Below are positions 43,393 to 54,336 of a stretch of DNA of 64,000 bases, in pieces; position 1 is the first letter of the stretch, and the number at the start of each line of letters is the position of its first letter. Origin of the DNA: Rhodocyclus purpureus (GTDB taxonomy: Bacteria > Pseudomonadota > Gammaproteobacteria > Burkholderiales > Rhodocyclaceae); the NCBI RefSeq assembly GCF_016653115.1, contig NZ_NHRX01000066.1:62001-126000 (forward strand), in the 5' to 3' direction. The position numbers and the translations under genes were made by a program. The notes under the pieces were generated by a model. That model did no database searches and was not told the DNA's origin. It saw only the letters and a list, made by a program, of their open reading frames with translations.

Positions 43393-44901
43393 CTACGCCT
43401 GGTCGGCTGCTTCGGCGCACCACGCGTTGAGCAAGCGGCGCGCGGCGTCGATCGTCTCGCCCGCACTCATGCCGATCGGGCCGATGCCGGCCTGCACCAG
43501 CGCATCTGCGGCGGCACCGTGCAGGTGGACGGCGCCTGCCAGTGCCTGTTCTGCCGGCCAGCCCTGGGCGAGCAGCGCGACGATCATTCCTGAGAGCACG
43601 TCGCCCATGCCGGCGCTGGCCATTCCCGGGTTGCCGCTGGTATTGATGAACCAGCGCCCGTCGGCGAGCGCGACGACGCTACCGCAGCCCTTGAGCACGA
43701 CGGCCGCGCCGTAGCGGCGGGCGAGTTCCCGGGCGGCGGCGACGCGGTCGGCCTGCACGGCGGCGACGGTCGTGCCGAGCAGCCTGGCCGCTTCGGCCGG
43801 GTGCGGTGTGAGCAGGCCGGGCGCGCTGCGTGCCGCCAGCGCCTCCCGCAGGGCCGGGTCGGCGGCGACGAGGTTGAGCGCGTCGGCGTCGAGCAGCAGC
43901 GGCTGCGGCAAGCCCAGCGCCTCGGCCAGCAGGGCGCGCGCGGTGTCGCTGCTGCCGAGGCCCGGCCCGCAGAGCAGCGCGTCGACGCCGCCGAGCAGCG
44001 TTGCGGGCGCGCGCAGCATCAGTTCCGGCTGTCCGCCATCGACGGCTGGCGCGTTGGCGTCGAGCATCCCGACCAGGACTTTTCCCGCGCCCATCCTGAG
44101 CGCTGCGCGTCCCGCGAGCAGTGCGGCGCCGACCATTCCCGGAGCGCCACCGACGATGCCGGCGTTGCCGTAGGAGCCCTTGTGCGTGTTGCGCGCGCGC
44201 GGTCGCAGTTGCCCGGCGAAGAAGGACCGGGAGAGGAGGTAGCCGCGCGCCAGGGCGGCTACCTCGTCGTCGAGTCCGAGCGCGTCGATGCTGATCGCGC
44301 CGCAATGGTCGGGGCCGTCGCCGGTGAACAGCCCGGGCTTGGCGGCGATGAAGCTCAAGGTATGGCTGGCCTCGATCGCGGGACCGCCGACGACGCCCGT
44401 CGCCGCGTCGAGGCCGCTCGGGCAGTCGAGCGCGAGCAGCGGGCAGCGCTCGCGCGCGGCGAGCGCGTTGGCGGCGGCCACGAGTTCGGCGGCGCGACCG
44501 GCGAGCGGACGCGCGAGTCCGATGCCGAACAGCCCGTCGATGATCAGCGACCAGCGTCTGCCGTCGGGAATTTCCCCGAGCGTCCTGCCACCGCCATCGA
44601 TCCAGCGCCGGTAGGCAGCCGCCGCTTCGCCCGACAGGCGCCCGGCGTCGCCGATGAAGACCACGGAGGGGGCGAAGCCGCGTTCGGAGAGCCCGGAGGC
44701 GGTGACGAAGGCATCGCCGCCGTTGGCACCGGGGCCGGCGAGGACGAGCACCTCGTCGCCGGCGGCGCACAGGGTCGCCGCCAGTTCGGCAGCCGCCGCT
44801 CCCGCCCGCTGCATCAGGGGCTGGTCGGCGGCGGCCCGCTCGAGCGTGCGCAACTGCTCGATATCCAGGAGGGGCAGGGCAGGGTGTTGTTCGCCAGGCA
44901 T
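43393..44901 (-). CDS. nnr: Bifunctional NAD(P)H-hydrate epimerase / ADP-dependent dehydratase
   Basis: A 502-residue fusion. The N-terminal epimerase (residues ~1-215) has [16 protein letters not shown] and [10 protein letters not shown] and [14 protein letters not shown]. The C-terminal dehydratase, ribokinase-like, has [37 protein letters not shown] and [17 protein letters not shown]. It repairs hydrated NADH/NADPH. Start set at MPGEQHP. The gene is 89 bp upstream of nadC on the same strand, so a two-gene NAD unit is likely. Confidence 0.93.
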   Translation of the reverse strand: MPGEQHPALPLLDIEQLRTLERAAADQPLMQRAGAAAAELAATLCAAGDEVLVLAGPGANGGDAFVTASGLSERGFAPSVVFIGDAGRLSGEAAAAYRRWIDGGGRTLGEIPDGRRWSLIIDGLFGIGLARPLAGRAAELVAAANALAARERCPLLALDCPSGLDAATGVVGGPAIEASHTLSFIAAKPGLFTGDGPDHCGAISIDALGLDDEVAALARGYLLSRSFFAGQLRPRARNTHKGSYGNAGIVGGAPGMVGAALLAGRAALRMGAGKVLVGMLDANAPAVDGGQPELMLRAPATLLGGVDALLCGPGLGSSDTARALLAEALGLPQPLLLDADALNLVAADPALREALAARSAPGLLTPHPAEAARLLGTTVAAVQADRVAAARELARRYGAAVVLKGCGSVVALADGRWFINTSGNPGMASAGMGDVLSGMIVALLAQGWPAEQALAGAVHLHGAAADALVQAGIGPIGMSAGETIDAARRLLNAWCAEAADQA

Positions 44902-45240
44902 GGTCTTTCGCCTCGATGGGCCGCAGCGGCCGGTCCCGGAATGGTAGCCGAAAACGCTCGCCGCGCCGATGCACGCGGCAACCCGGCCGGGAGGCTTCCC
45001 GTGGGAGCGCGCGCGTTGCGCAGCGTCCTCGTGGGAGGGCCGGCAGGCCCGAACGGGGCCGCGACCGACGCCCGTTCGTGGCCACCGCCGCCGCCACGCG
45101 GGGCTGCGCGTCGATGGTGGACGCGGCAGACGATCGTCCAAGCGCTTGTCCTGCGCATCCCCTGCCGGGATACTCGCGATCTTTCTTGTTGCCTGCTGCG
45201 CAAGGCGGGGATAATCGCATGAAAAACTCGAACCAGATGG
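44902..45240. other. Divergent intergenic region with short repeats
   Basis: No gene is seen in the 339 bp between the NAD(P)HX repair gene and the receptor gene. CGTGGGAG occurs twice (about 45000 and 45031), and GGGCC-ggca-GGCCC forms a short hairpin. GATAAT at about 45210 could be the -10 for the receptor gene. No riboswitch could be recognised. Confidence 0.4.
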
Positions 45241-47457
45241 ATGGGTATCATGCCAAAAAGATTTCCTCTTTACCCAAGCTCCCGCCCGCGTGCCCGAAGC
45301 AAGCTGCGCTTGCCGTTCGCTCGGCTTCTGGTTCCGCTATTCGGCGCTGCTTGCGTGCTGCCGGCGTCGGCCGAGGAAGCCCTGTCCGAGGACGATTTCC
45401 TCGGCGAACTGCCGGCGGTCGTGTCGGCGACGCGAATGCGCCAGTCGCTTGCCGATACCCCGGCGTCGATGACGATCATCGACCAGGAGATGATCCGCGA
45501 TTCCGGCGCCTGGGATGTCGCCGACCTGTTTCGCCTCGTTCCGGGAATGTACGTCGCCTACAACGTCGACAAGGAAGTCGTTCCCGGTCACGTCGTCAGC
45601 TACCACGGAATGACCGATCCCTAAGCCAAGCGGATGCAGATCCTGATCGACGGGCGGTCGGTGTATACGCCACTGTTCGGCGGGCCGATCTGGAGCAACA
45701 TCCCGCTCACGCTCGACGACATCGAGCGCGTCGAAGTCGTGCGCGGCCCGAATGCGGCGAGCTACGGCGCCAATTCCTTCCTCGGCGTCATCAACATCAT
45801 CACGCGCCACCCGGCCGAGGTACAGGGCAAACTGGTCTCGCTCTCCGCCGGCAAGGTCGGCAGCGACGCGACGCTGCGCTACGGCGGTCGTACCACCGAC
45901 ATGGACTACCGCATGACCTTGCAGTTGCGTGGCGACAGAGGCTACACCAGGGACTATGACGGGCGTTTCGAGAACAAGATCGATGTGCACACGCGCACCG
46001 ACAACAAGCGGATCGGCAACCTGTCGTTCCGCGGCGATTACCGGATCAACGCCAGCGACGAATTGCAACTGCAGTTCGGTTATTCGGGCGGTAGTCGCGG
46101 AACCGGCGATTATCCCGGCAAATTTACAAACGCCAATCCCCGGCGCGACAAGGACGTCGAAAGTCTGTTCGCGCTGGCGCGCTGGCAACGCGACCTCGGT
46201 GCCGACAGTCAGTTCAGTCTGCGCCTGTATCACAACCGCGACCGCCTTTCGGAAGATCTCAGCCAGCTGGTCGGTACGACGCAGGCGCCGTTAACACTGA
46301 AGATACCAGAAGCGAACTGCCAATTTCTTGGCTGGGCTTGGTTAAAAGAAACAAAAACGTGTAAGGGGGTTATCACAGCAGGCGTTCCCACCCCTTTCGA
46401 TCGTCCGCTCGACCACGTCGCCGAGCGCAGCGACGTCGAGGCGCAGCACAGCTTCTGGGCCGGCGAGCACCTGCGCCTGCTCTGGGGCGGCGGGCTCCGC
46501 CTCGATCGCGTCAGCAGCACGCTTTACCTCGGCGGCGACGACTTCAAGAGCTTCCACCAGCAGAGCCTCTTCGCCAACGCCGAGTGGCGGCCGCTGGACC
46601 CGCTCGTATTCAACTTCGGCGCGATGGTCGAGCACAACAATTTCGTCGGCAGCAATACCTCGCCGCGCGCCGGCGTCAATTACCGCCTGACGCCGGCGCA
46701 GACGATCCGCGCGACAGTGAGCCGCGCTTGGCGCAACCCGGTGCTCTATGAGCAGCAGGGCAATTCCCGCTGGGTTTATTCGGTGATCGATCCCCAGTTT
46801 CTTGCTGGCAGAACTCTCCCCTTGCAGTACCTGTACGGACAGAACAACCTGCGCCCAGAACGCATCGACTCGCGTGAACTGGGCTACCTGATCCAGCTTC
46901 CGCGTGGCGGCTCCCTCGATCTCAAGTGGTCCTACGACACGCTCAGCGACCTGATCGAGATGTACCAGTTCGATTGCTGCGGGACGGCGATTCCGGGCAC
47001 CGTCCGCACCTTCGGCAATCGGAGCGAAGTCGGCGTCCATTCCTTCGAGGCGCAATGGCAGCAGCAACTCGACGATTTCACGAGAATTCACTTCGGCTGG
47101 TCGTCGACGAAGATCGCGCGTCGCACTCCAGCGCTCGATCGACAATCGGAAGATTACAGCTATGACCGGACGGCTTCGCGCCACGGGCAGAACCTGCTGC
47201 TGGCGCGCCAGTTAACTCCGTTCTGGCGTGCCAGCATCGGCGTCTATCGCGTCGGTTCGATCGAAGCCTTCGGCGGCAGGTCCCTGGATGCCTACACGCG
47301 CTGGGATGTCCGCGTCGCCCGCCAGTTCAAGTGGGACGGTACCGACGGTGAGCTGGCGCTGATCGTGCAGAACCTGGAGGACAGCCAGTATCGCGAGTTC
47401 TACGTCGAAAACCTCTGGGGGCGACGCGCCTTCGTGAACCTGCGTCTTGCCTACTGA
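45241..47457 (+). pseudogene. TonB-dependent receptor interrupted by one in-frame stop
   Basis: An outer-membrane receptor. A signal peptide (LLVPLFGAACVLPASAEE) is followed by a plug domain (VVSATRMRQSLADTPASMTII) that breaks at a TAA (45622-45624) after YHGMTDP. The same frame continues AKRMQILIDGRSVYTPLFGG, where the family usually has DPYAKRM or similar, so TAC/TAT to TAA is the simplest lesion. The rest of the plug and a full 22-strand-like barrel follow to the C-terminal aromatic (RRAFVNLRLAY). About 738 codons in all. A short AT-richer insert lies at ~46290-46390. The ligand is unknown; homology resembles iron/cobalamin-type or vanchrobactin-like receptors only loosely. Readthrough, pseudogene or sequence error cannot be told apart. 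Confidence 0.85.
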
Positions 47458-47463
47458 TCCTCC

Positions 47464-48450
47464 ATGTTCCGCGCGCCGCTCCTCGCCACCCTCCGACGTC
47501 CTTGCCGACGTCTGGCGTGGCTGTTGATCGCGGCGCAGCTCTTGCTCGCCGGCAGCGCCACGCTGGCGGAGGAGCGTGTTGCGGTGTTGCTCAGCGAGGG
47601 TGGCGGCTTCCATCGTGAGTTCGTCGAGGCCTTGCAGCGGGCGCTCGACGATCCGTCGATCAGCGGCCGTTCGCTGTCGCTGGTCGAACTGACCGACCTG
47701 CCGGAGCGTGCCGACGATCCGCGCCTGGGCGGGGCTTCGCTTCTCGTCGCCGTCGGGGTGCGGGCGATGCGCGCGGCTGCCGAGCGCAGCGACCTGCCGC
47801 CGACGCTCAACGTGCTGGTACCGCGGTCGAGCTACGAGCGCGTGCTCGCCGAGTCGGCGCGGCGGCGTCCGCGCGCGCAGTTCTCGGTGATCTATCTGGA
47901 CCAGCCGCTGTCACGCCAGCTCGCACTGATTCGAAAGCTGTTTCCCGGCAAGCCGCGGGTGGGGGTGCTGCTCGGGCCGGAGTCGAGCGCCTTCCTGCCC
48001 CGCCTGCGGGCCGAGGAGGCGCGCGGTGGACCGGGGGTGGTCAGCGAGAAAGTCCTGTCCGAGCCCGAGATCATTCCGGCGCTCGCGCGCGTGCTGCGCG
48101 ACGTGGACCTGTTGCTGGCGCTACCCGACAGCGTCGTGTTCACGCGCGATTCGGCGCGTCCGATCCTGCTGACTGCGTATCGTCATGGCAAGCCGCTGCT
48201 GGGTTTCTCGCAGGCCTACGTGAAGGCCGGGGCGCTGGCCGCGGTCTTCAGCACGCCGGCGCAGATCGCCCGGCAGACCGCCGAGATCCTGGACAGCTCG
48301 CTTGCCAGGCGTTCCGTGCTGCCGGCGGCGTCCTATCCGCGCTATTTCTCGGTCTCGGTCAATCGCGCGGTGGCCCGTGGGCTGGCGATCGAGGCGCCGG
48401 CCGACGAGGCGCTGCGGGCGGCGCTTGCCGTTGGCCCGGATGGCGAGTGA
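47464..48450 (+). CDS. ABC-type uncharacterised periplasmic binding protein (COG2984-like)
   Basis: A 328-residue protein with a signal peptide (LLIAAQLLLAGSATLAEE). The mature part is a periplasmic-binding-fold protein of the TrpX/COG2984 type: RVAVLLSEGGGFHREFVEAL, VGVRAMRAAAERS, FPGKPRVGVLLGPESSAF and LLTAYRHGKPLLGFSQAYVKAGALAAVFSTP. There are no ABC permease or ATPase genes beside it. It begins 6 bp after the receptor stop, so it is cotranscribed and probably a periplasmic partner of the receptor. This arrangement (receptor plus orphan binding protein) recurs in proteobacteria, but the ligand is not known. Confidence 0.75.
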   Translation: MFRAPLLATLRRPCRRLAWLLIAAQLLLAGSATLAEERVAVLLSEGGGFHREFVEALQRALDDPSISGRSLSLVELTDLPERADDPRLGGASLLVAVGVRAMRAAAERSDLPPTLNVLVPRSSYERVLAESARRRPRAQFSVIYLDQPLSRQLALIRKLFPGKPRVGVLLGPESSAFLPRLRAEEARGGPGVVSEKVLSEPEIIPALARVLRDVDLLLALPDSVVFTRDSARPILLTAYRHGKPLLGFSQAYVKAGALAAVFSTPAQIARQTAEILDSSLARRSVLPAASYPRYFSVSVNRAVARGLAIEAPADEALRAALAVGPDGE

Positions 48451-48476
48451 TCCCGCGGCGGGTATGGGCGCTGGGC

Positions 48477-48482
48477 TATAAT
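48477..48482 (+). promoter_or_regulatory. -10 element of purL
   Basis: Consensus TATAAT, 35 bp before the purL start; no good -35 at the expected distance. Confidence 0.45.
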
Positions 48483-48516
48483 CGCGCCTTTACCACGACG
48501 CCTCCGGACGCCCGCC

Positions 48517-51500
48517 ATGGCCGAAAACGTTTCCGCCCTCCCTGAAACCCTCTTCCTGCGCGGCGCCGACGCGCTGTCCGAGTTCCGCCGCCAGCGCCTG
48601 CAGGCTGGACTGGCCGCGGTTCTGCCCGGTGCGACGCTCGACTCGGCCGAGTACTGGCACGTCGTCGCGCTGCGCCGGCCGCTCGATCGGGCCGAGCGCG
48701 AGCATCTGGCGGCGCTGCTCGCGGAACGCCCGGCAGCGGTGGTTGGCGGCGAGTTGTTCCTGGTAACGCCACGCCTGGGCGCGATCTCGCCGTGGTCGTC
48801 GAAGGCCACCGACATCGCCTGGAACTGCGGCCTCGATGGGGTCGAGCGGATCGAGCGCGTGCTCGCTTACCGCATCGCCGGCCCTGCATCGATTCCGGCC
48901 GATAAGCGCGCCGCCGTCGCCGCGCTGCTGCACGACCGCATGACCGAGACCGTCCTCGACGACTTCGCGCAGGCGCCGGCGCTGTTCGGCCACGTCGCGC
49001 CGAAGCCGCTCGCGCGCGTCGATCTTCTCAGCGGTGGCCGTGACGCGCTGGTCGAGGCGGATTCGCGTCTCGGCCTCGCGCTGTCGCCCGACGAGATCGA
49101 CTACCTCGTCGACATCTTCGCGCGCGCCGGCCGCAACCCGACCGACGTCGAGCTGATGATGTTCGCGCAGGCCAACTCCGAGCACTGCCGGCACAAGATC
49201 TTCAATGCCGCCTGGGTGATCGACGGCGAGGAGAAGCGCGAGACGCTGTTCGGCATGATCCGCGAGACGCACAAGGCGCACCCCGAGGGCACGGTGGTCG
49301 CCTATTCGGACAACTCCTCGGTGATCGAGGGCCACGTCGCGCAGCGCTTTTTCCCGGCGACCGACGGTGGCTACGGCTACCACGAGCAGCTCACGCACAT
49401 CCTGGCCAAGGTCGAGACGCACAACCATCCGACCGCGATCTCGCCCTTCCCCGGTGCGGCCACCGGCTCGGGCGGCGAGATCCGCGACGAGGGGGCCACC
49501 GGCCGCGGCTCGAAGCCGAAGGCCGGCCTGTGCGGCTTCTCGGTCTCCGACCTGCAGATCCCGGGTGCGCTGCAGCCCTGGGAAGCCGACTCGGTGGCCT
49601 ACGGCAAGCCGTCGCGCATCGCCTCGGCGCTCGACATCATGCTCGAAGGCCCGATCGGCGCCGCCGCCTTCAACAACGAATTCGGCCGGCCGAACCTCGC
49701 CGGCTACTTCCGCACCTACCAGCAGGCGGTCGCCAACGCCGACGGATCGACCAGCGTGCGCGGCTACCACAAGCCGATCATGATCGCCGGCGGCCTCGGC
49801 GCGATCGCCGCCGACCAGTGCTTCAAGGCGGAAAAGCTCTCGCCCGGCGTCCTCTTCGTCCAGCTCGGCGGCCCCGGCCTGCTGATCGGCCTCGGTGGCG
49901 GTGCTGCCAGCTCGATGAGCACCGGCAGCAACACCGAGGATCTCGACTTCGCGTCGGTGCAGCGCGGCAACCCCGAGATGGAGCGGCGTGCGCAGGAAGT
50001 GATCGACCGCTGCTGGCAGCTCGGCGCGCCCGAGGGGGACGGCTGGGCGGCAGGCGACGGCAACCCGATCCTGTCGATCCACGACGTCGGCGCCGGCGGC
50101 CTGTCGAACGCCTTGCCCGAACTCGCGCACGGCGGCGGCTGCGGCGCGCGCTTCGACCTGCGCGAAGTGCATATCGAGGAACCCGGCATGTCGCCGGCCG
50201 AGATCTGGTGCAACGAGTCGCAGGAGCGCTACGTGCTGGCCATCCCGCCGACGCGGCTCCCCGAATTCAGCGCGCTGTGCGAACGCGAGCGCTGCCCCTT
50301 CGCCGTCGTCGGCGAAGCCACCGACGACGGGCGTCTCGTAGTCACCGACTGTCATTTCGGCGACAACCCGGTGGACATGGACATGGAGGCGCTGCTCGGC
50401 AAGCCGCCGCGCATGACGCGCGATGTGGTCCGCCTGCCTTCGCCGGGTTCGGCCTTCGACTTGGGGCAGGTCGAACTGAAGGACGCCGCCTACCGCGTGC
50501 TGCGCCTGCCGGCGGTGGCCGACAAGACCTTCCTGATCAGCATCGGCGACCGCTCGGTCGGCGGCCTCACCGCGCGCGACCAGATGGTCGGCCCCTGGCA
50601 GGTGCCGGTCGCCGACGTCGCCGTCACCCTCAGCGACTATTGCGGTGTCACCGGCGAAGCTTTCGCCATGGGCGAACGCACGCCGCTGGCGGTGCTCGAC
50701 GCGCCGGCGTCGGTGCGCATGGCGATCGGCGAGGCGCTGACCAACCTCGCTGCCGCCGACGTCGCCAAGCTCGGCGACGTCAAGCTCTCGGCCAACTGGA
50801 TGGCGCCGGCCGGCGTCCCCGGTGAGGACGCGCGCCTGTTCGACGCGGTGCGCGCCACCTCCGACCTGTGCCAGGCGATCGGTGTCTCGATCCCGGTCGG
50901 CAAGGATTCGCTGTCGATGCGCAGCGCCTGGGAAGACGAGGGCGTCAAGAAGCAGGTGGTGTCGCCGCTGTCCCTGATCGTCACCGCCTTCGCGCCGGTG
51001 ACCGACGCGCGGCGCACGCTGACGCCGCTGCTGGCGCGTGATCTTTCCGACTCGGACCTCGTCCTGATCGACCTCGGTGGCGGCCGCAACCGCATCGGCG
51101 CCTCGGCGCTGGCGCAAGTGTATAACGCCGTCGGCGAGGAGGTCCCCGACCTCGACGATCCGGCGCGCCTCGCCGCCTTCTTCGGCGCGATCAGGAAACT
51201 CGCGAGCGACGGCCTGCTGCTCGCCTACCACGACCGTTCCGACGGCGGCCTCTTTGCCGCTGCCGCCGAGATGTGCTTCGCCGCGCGCACGGGCGTCACG
51301 CTCGACCTCGACGGCCTCTGCTACGACCCGCTGGCCAACGACGTCGACGGCGCCGAGCGCAAGCCCGAGCTGATGGCCGGCCGCGCCGACGAGCGCCTGC
51401 TGCGCGCGCTGTTCGCCGAGGAACTCGGCGCGCTGCTGCACATCCGCCGTGCCGACCGCGACGCGGTGCTGGCCGTGCTGCGTGCTGCGGGTCTCGGCGC

Positions 51501-52548
51501 CTGCACGCACTTCGTCGGCCACCCGAACGCCGCCGACGAGCTGCGCATCGTGCGCAACGCCCGTGCCGTCTTCGCCGAGAAGCGCGTCGACCTGCAGCGC
51601 GCCTGGTCGGAAACCAGCTTCAACATGCAGCGCCTGCGCGACGATCCCGAATGCGCGCAGCAGGAATACGACCGCATCCTCGACACCAGCGACCCCGGCC
51701 TCTCGGTGGCGCTGTCCTTCGACCCCGCCGAGGACGTCGCAGCCCCCTTCGTGGCTACCGGCGCGCGTCCGCGCGTCGCCATCCTGCGCGAGCAGGGGGT
51801 CAATGGCCAGGTCGAGATGGCCGCCGCCTTCGACCGCGCCGGCTTCGCGTCGGTCGATGTGCACATGAGCGACATCCTCTCCGGTCGCGTCAGCCTCGCC
51901 GACTTCAAGGGCGCTGTCGCCTGCGGTGGCTTCTCCTACGGCGACGTGCTCGGTGCCGGGCAGGGCTGGGCGCGCACCATCCTCTTCAACGAGCGCGCGC
52001 GCGACGAGTTTTCCCGCTTCTTCGCGCGTCCCGACGTCTTCGCGCTCGGCGTCTGCAACGGCTGCCAGATGATGAGCGCCTTGAAGGAGCTGATCCCCGG
52101 CGCCGCCGACTGGCCGCGCTTCGTGCGCAACAAGGTCGAGCAGTTCGAGGCACGCTTCGTCATGGTCGAAGTGCCCGAGTCGCCGTCGATCTTCATGAGC
52201 GGCATGGCCGGCAGCCGCCTGCCGGTGGTCGTCTCGCACGGCGAGGGCCGTGCCGAGTTCGTCTCTGCCGATCCGGCCGCGCAGCAGCAACGCGTGATCG
52301 CCGCGCTGCGCTATGTCGATAACGCCGGTCGCCCGACCGAGGTCTATCCGTACAACCCGAACGGATCGCCCGCCGGCCTCACCGGCGTCACCACCGCCGA
52401 CGGCCGCTTCACGATCATGATGCCGCATCCGGAGCGTGTCTTCCGCGCCGCCCAGATGTCCTGGCGTCCGGCCGAGTGGGATGCAGAGGGCGTCGAAGCA
52501 TCGCCGTGGCTGCGCATGTTCAGGAACGCGCGCAGGTACGTCGGCTGA
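48517..52548 (+). CDS. purL: Phosphoribosylformylglycinamidine synthase
   Basis: A 1343-residue large-form PurL (FGAM synthase) for the fourth step of purine biosynthesis, converting FGAR and glutamine to FGAM. The N-terminal PurS-like domain is at residues ~1-150. Two AIRS-type synthetase halves follow, with [35 protein letters not shown] and [20 protein letters not shown] visible. The C-terminal glutaminase (residues ~1080-1343) has the catalytic Cys in [10 protein letters not shown] and the catalytic His in [11 protein letters not shown]. Length equals typical proteobacterial PurL (~1300). A large antisense frame opposite is a shadow. Confidence 0.97.
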   Translation: MAENVSALPETLFLRGADALSEFRRQRLQAGLAAVLPGATLDSAEYWHVVALRRPLDRAEREHLAALLAERPAAVVGGELFLVTPRLGAISPWSSKATDIAWNCGLDGVERIERVLAYRIAGPASIPADKRAAVAALLHDRMTETVLDDFAQAPALFGHVAPKPLARVDLLSGGRDALVEADSRLGLALSPDEIDYLVDIFARAGRNPTDVELMMFAQANSEHCRHKIFNAAWVIDGEEKRETLFGMIRETHKAHPEGTVVAYSDNSSVIEGHVAQRFFPATDGGYGYHEQLTHILAKVETHNHPTAISPFPGAATGSGGEIRDEGATGRGSKPKAGLCGFSVSDLQIPGALQPWEADSVAYGKPSRIASALDIMLEGPIGAAAFNNEFGRPNLAGYFRTYQQAVANADGSTSVRGYHKPIMIAGGLGAIAADQCFKAEKLSPGVLFVQLGGPGLLIGLGGGAASSMSTGSNTEDLDFASVQRGNPEMERRAQEVIDRCWQLGAPEGDGWAAGDGNPILSIHDVGAGGLSNALPELAHGGGCGARFDLREVHIEEPGMSPAEIWCNESQERYVLAIPPTRLPEFSALCERERCPFAVVGEATDDGRLVVTDCHFGDNPVDMDMEALLGKPPRMTRDVVRLPSPGSAFDLGQVELKDAAYRVLRLPAVADKTFLISIGDRSVGGLTARDQMVGPWQVPVADVAVTLSDYCGVTGEAFAMGERTPLAVLDAPASVRMAIGEALTNLAAADVAKLGDVKLSANWMAPAGVPGEDARLFDAVRATSDLCQAIGVSIPVGKDSLSMRSAWEDEGVKKQVVSPLSLIVTAFAPVTDARRTLTPLLARDLSDSDLVLIDLGGGRNRIGASALAQVYNAVGEEVPDLDDPARLAAFFGAIRKLASDGLLLAYHDRSDGGLFAAAAEMCFAARTGVTLDLDGLCYDPLANDVDGAERKPELMAGRADERLLRALFAEELGALLHIRRADRDAVLAVLRAAGLGACTHFVGHPNAADELRIVRNARAVFAEKRVDLQRAWSETSFNMQRLRDDPECAQQEYDRILDTSDPGLSVALSFDPAEDVAAPFVATGARPRVAILREQGVNGQVEMAAAFDRAGFASVDVHMSDILSGRVSLADFKGAVACGGFSYGDVLGAGQGWARTILFNERARDEFSRFFARPDVFALGVCNGCQMMSALKELIPGAADWPRFVRNKVEQFEARFVMVEVPESPSIFMSGMAGSRLPVVVSHGEGRAEFVSADPAAQQQRVIAALRYVDNAGRPTEVYPYNPNGSPAGLTGVTTADGRFTIMMPHPERVFRAAQMSWRPAEWDAEGVEASPWLRMFRNARRYVG

Positions 52549-52556
52549 TGGCTGCA

Positions 52557-52599
52557 GGGACAGTATGCTTGATTTATGGTGAATCAAGGATACTGTCCC
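52557..52599. repeat. Inverted repeat between purL and the P-loop gene
   Basis: GGGACAGTAT (10 bp) and TTGATT (6 bp) on the left pair with AATCAA and ATACTGTCCC on the right, loop of 7 bases and a 2-base mismatch. Sequences starting GGGGACAGTA are common as REP-type elements in bacterial genomes, which is my reading here. No T-run follows, and it also could act as the purL terminator. Confidence 0.65.
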
Positions 52600-52609
52600 C
52601 CTGATTAGC

Positions 52610-54325
52610 ATGGCTGCCTCGCCGCCTGCCGCCGAAGCCTTCTCCGCCTGGAACCCGGGCATCGAACCGGGCGTTCCCGGCGAGTTCGCGCTGCTCGAGA
52701 CGATCTACCGCCCCGAGTTCGTCGCCAGCAGCTACGCTTACCTGCGTGAGGTGTCGCGCTGGTCGGGATTGCCGGCCGAGGAGTTGTGCGCTTACCTCCC
52801 GGAGCGCCTGGCGCTGCACGAACTGATCGTCCGCCTCACGGCGGAAGTGTCGGTTCCCGAAGGCGACGACCAGTCGATCTATGGTCGCAACGCGCGGCGC
52901 ATGGCGGCGAAGGTCTACGCCGACTATCTCGTGCCGCAGATGGCGGAGATCCGCCGCATCCACGCTGAATTGCTGCAAGAGGCTGAGCAGGTGGTGCGCG
53001 AACTGCTCGACACCAGCCTGTCGCCGGTGGCCGTCGTACCGCCGCTGCGGCGTTTTCCGTTCACCCTGTTCGGCAGGCGGCAAGCCACTGCGCCGCCGCC
53101 GGAGTCGTCCGAGGACCACGATCACCGCGTCGTGGCCGCTTACCGCGCGGCCGGGCTGGCGACCACGGATCCGCTGCGCCGCGCGATCTACAAGAGTCTG
53201 TACCGGGTGCTCGGCGGCGTCCTGGCCACGCACGGGCGCCTGAGTTCGGAGCGTGGCTTGCTGGTCGAGGTGGTGACCCGGCACGTCGGCAACCACTGGG
53301 GCAGCGAACTGATCGGTCGGAAAGTCGCGTCCCTGCTCGATCAGGCGATCGAGCACGAGGGCTGGGTCAAGATCGAGGATCGCGAGTCGCCACGCATGAT
53401 CAGCATGAAGGGCGCTTCGGCCGCCGGCAAGAGTTCGCTGCGCGGGCTGATGATCCGGCGCCTGCGCGCCGAGGGCTTCCCTTTCGCCGGCTACGTCACG
53501 ATCAGCCCCGACGTTTGGCGGCGCGTGCTGCTCGATTACGCGTCGCTCGGGCCCGCTTACAAGTACGCCGGCTACTTCACCAGCCGCGAGCTTTCTGTGA
53601 TCGACGCCAAGCTCGACCGCTACCTGCGCGACAAGGCCAATCGCCAGCAGCGTACCCCGCACCTGCTCGTCGACCGCTTCCGCTTCGACAGCTTCTCGAG
53701 CGAGCGGGTCGAGCGCGTGTTCCAGGATACCTACGCGCGCTACGTCGATACCATGCATATGGTCTTCGTCATCACGGCGCCCGAGGAGACGGTCGAGCGC
53801 GGCTGGCAACGCGGGCTGCAGAACGGTCGCTACAAGGCGGTCGAGGATTTCCTCGGCCACTGCGTCGAGGCCTACACCGGCATCCCCAAGCTCCTCTTCA
53901 AATGGCTGGCGAGCCCGCGCCCGGGCTTCGAGTTCAGTTTCCTCGACAACGGGGTGCCGAAGGGGCAGTCGCCCAAGCTGATCGCGCGCGGCGACCGCAG
54001 CGCGCTGACGATCCACGACCCGCTGGCCTTCATCAACATCGAGCGCTACCAGAAGATCGACATCAAGGCGCGTTCGCCCGCTGCCGTCTATCCACCGGGC
54101 CCGGCGATGGCGGTGGCGCGCAACTGCGGCTTCCTCAGGGAATGCGTGCAGCGCATCCGGCGTGTCGAGTTCGTCGATGGCGAAGCGGGCGCGCCCTATC
54201 TGCAGGTGCAGAGCGGCCGCTTCGAGGTGCTCGATGCGGCGGTGTTCGACCGGGTGATGGCCCGGGAGGAGAGCGGTGAAATATTGCGCACGCTCGCGCC
54301 CTGGCTCGATGCGCCGCGGCGCTGA
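52610..54325 (+). CDS. Unidentified protein with P-loop kinase/zeta-toxin-like domain
   Basis: A 571-residue protein with no full-length family I recognise. Residues ~30-240 are helical and charged. Residues ~262-450 look like a P-loop kinase: KGASAAGKSSLRGLMIRRLR (Walker A at 268-276), then VTISPDVWRRVLLDY, HLLVDRFRFDSFSSE and MVFVITAPEETVERG. This resembles zeta toxin and similar small-molecule kinases. The C-terminal part (residues ~450-571) continues conserved-looking. No antitoxin-like gene lies next to it, so a housekeeping or stress role is as likely as toxicity. Start ATG 52610 follows the inverted repeat; a weak ribosome site. Confidence 0.6.
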   Translation: MAASPPAAEAFSAWNPGIEPGVPGEFALLETIYRPEFVASSYAYLREVSRWSGLPAEELCAYLPERLALHELIVRLTAEVSVPEGDDQSIYGRNARRMAAKVYADYLVPQMAEIRRIHAELLQEAEQVVRELLDTSLSPVAVVPPLRRFPFTLFGRRQATAPPPESSEDHDHRVVAAYRAAGLATTDPLRRAIYKSLYRVLGGVLATHGRLSSERGLLVEVVTRHVGNHWGSELIGRKVASLLDQAIEHEGWVKIEDRESPRMISMKGASAAGKSSLRGLMIRRLRAEGFPFAGYVTISPDVWRRVLLDYASLGPAYKYAGYFTSRELSVIDAKLDRYLRDKANRQQRTPHLLVDRFRFDSFSSERVERVFQDTYARYVDTMHMVFVITAPEETVERGWQRGLQNGRYKAVEDFLGHCVEAYTGIPKLLFKWLASPRPGFEFSFLDNGVPKGQSPKLIARGDRSALTIHDPLAFINIERYQKIDIKARSPAAVYPPGPAMAVARNCGFLRECVQRIRRVEFVDGEAGAPYLQVQSGRFEVLDAAVFDRVMAREESGEILRTLAPWLDAPRR

Positions 54326-54336
54326 GGTGTCGGCGA

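Noticed and set aside
44902-45240. Cobalamin riboswitch upstream of the TonB-dependent receptor
   Set aside because: No B12-box-like conserved segment could be found in the leader.
48490-52662. A 1390-codon antisense frame opposite purL
   Set aside because: An artefact of GC-rich codon use; the opposite strand carries complete PurL with catalytic residues.
52610-54325. Zeta toxin of a toxin-antitoxin pair
   Set aside because: The protein is much larger than zeta toxins, and no small antitoxin-like gene lies next to it.
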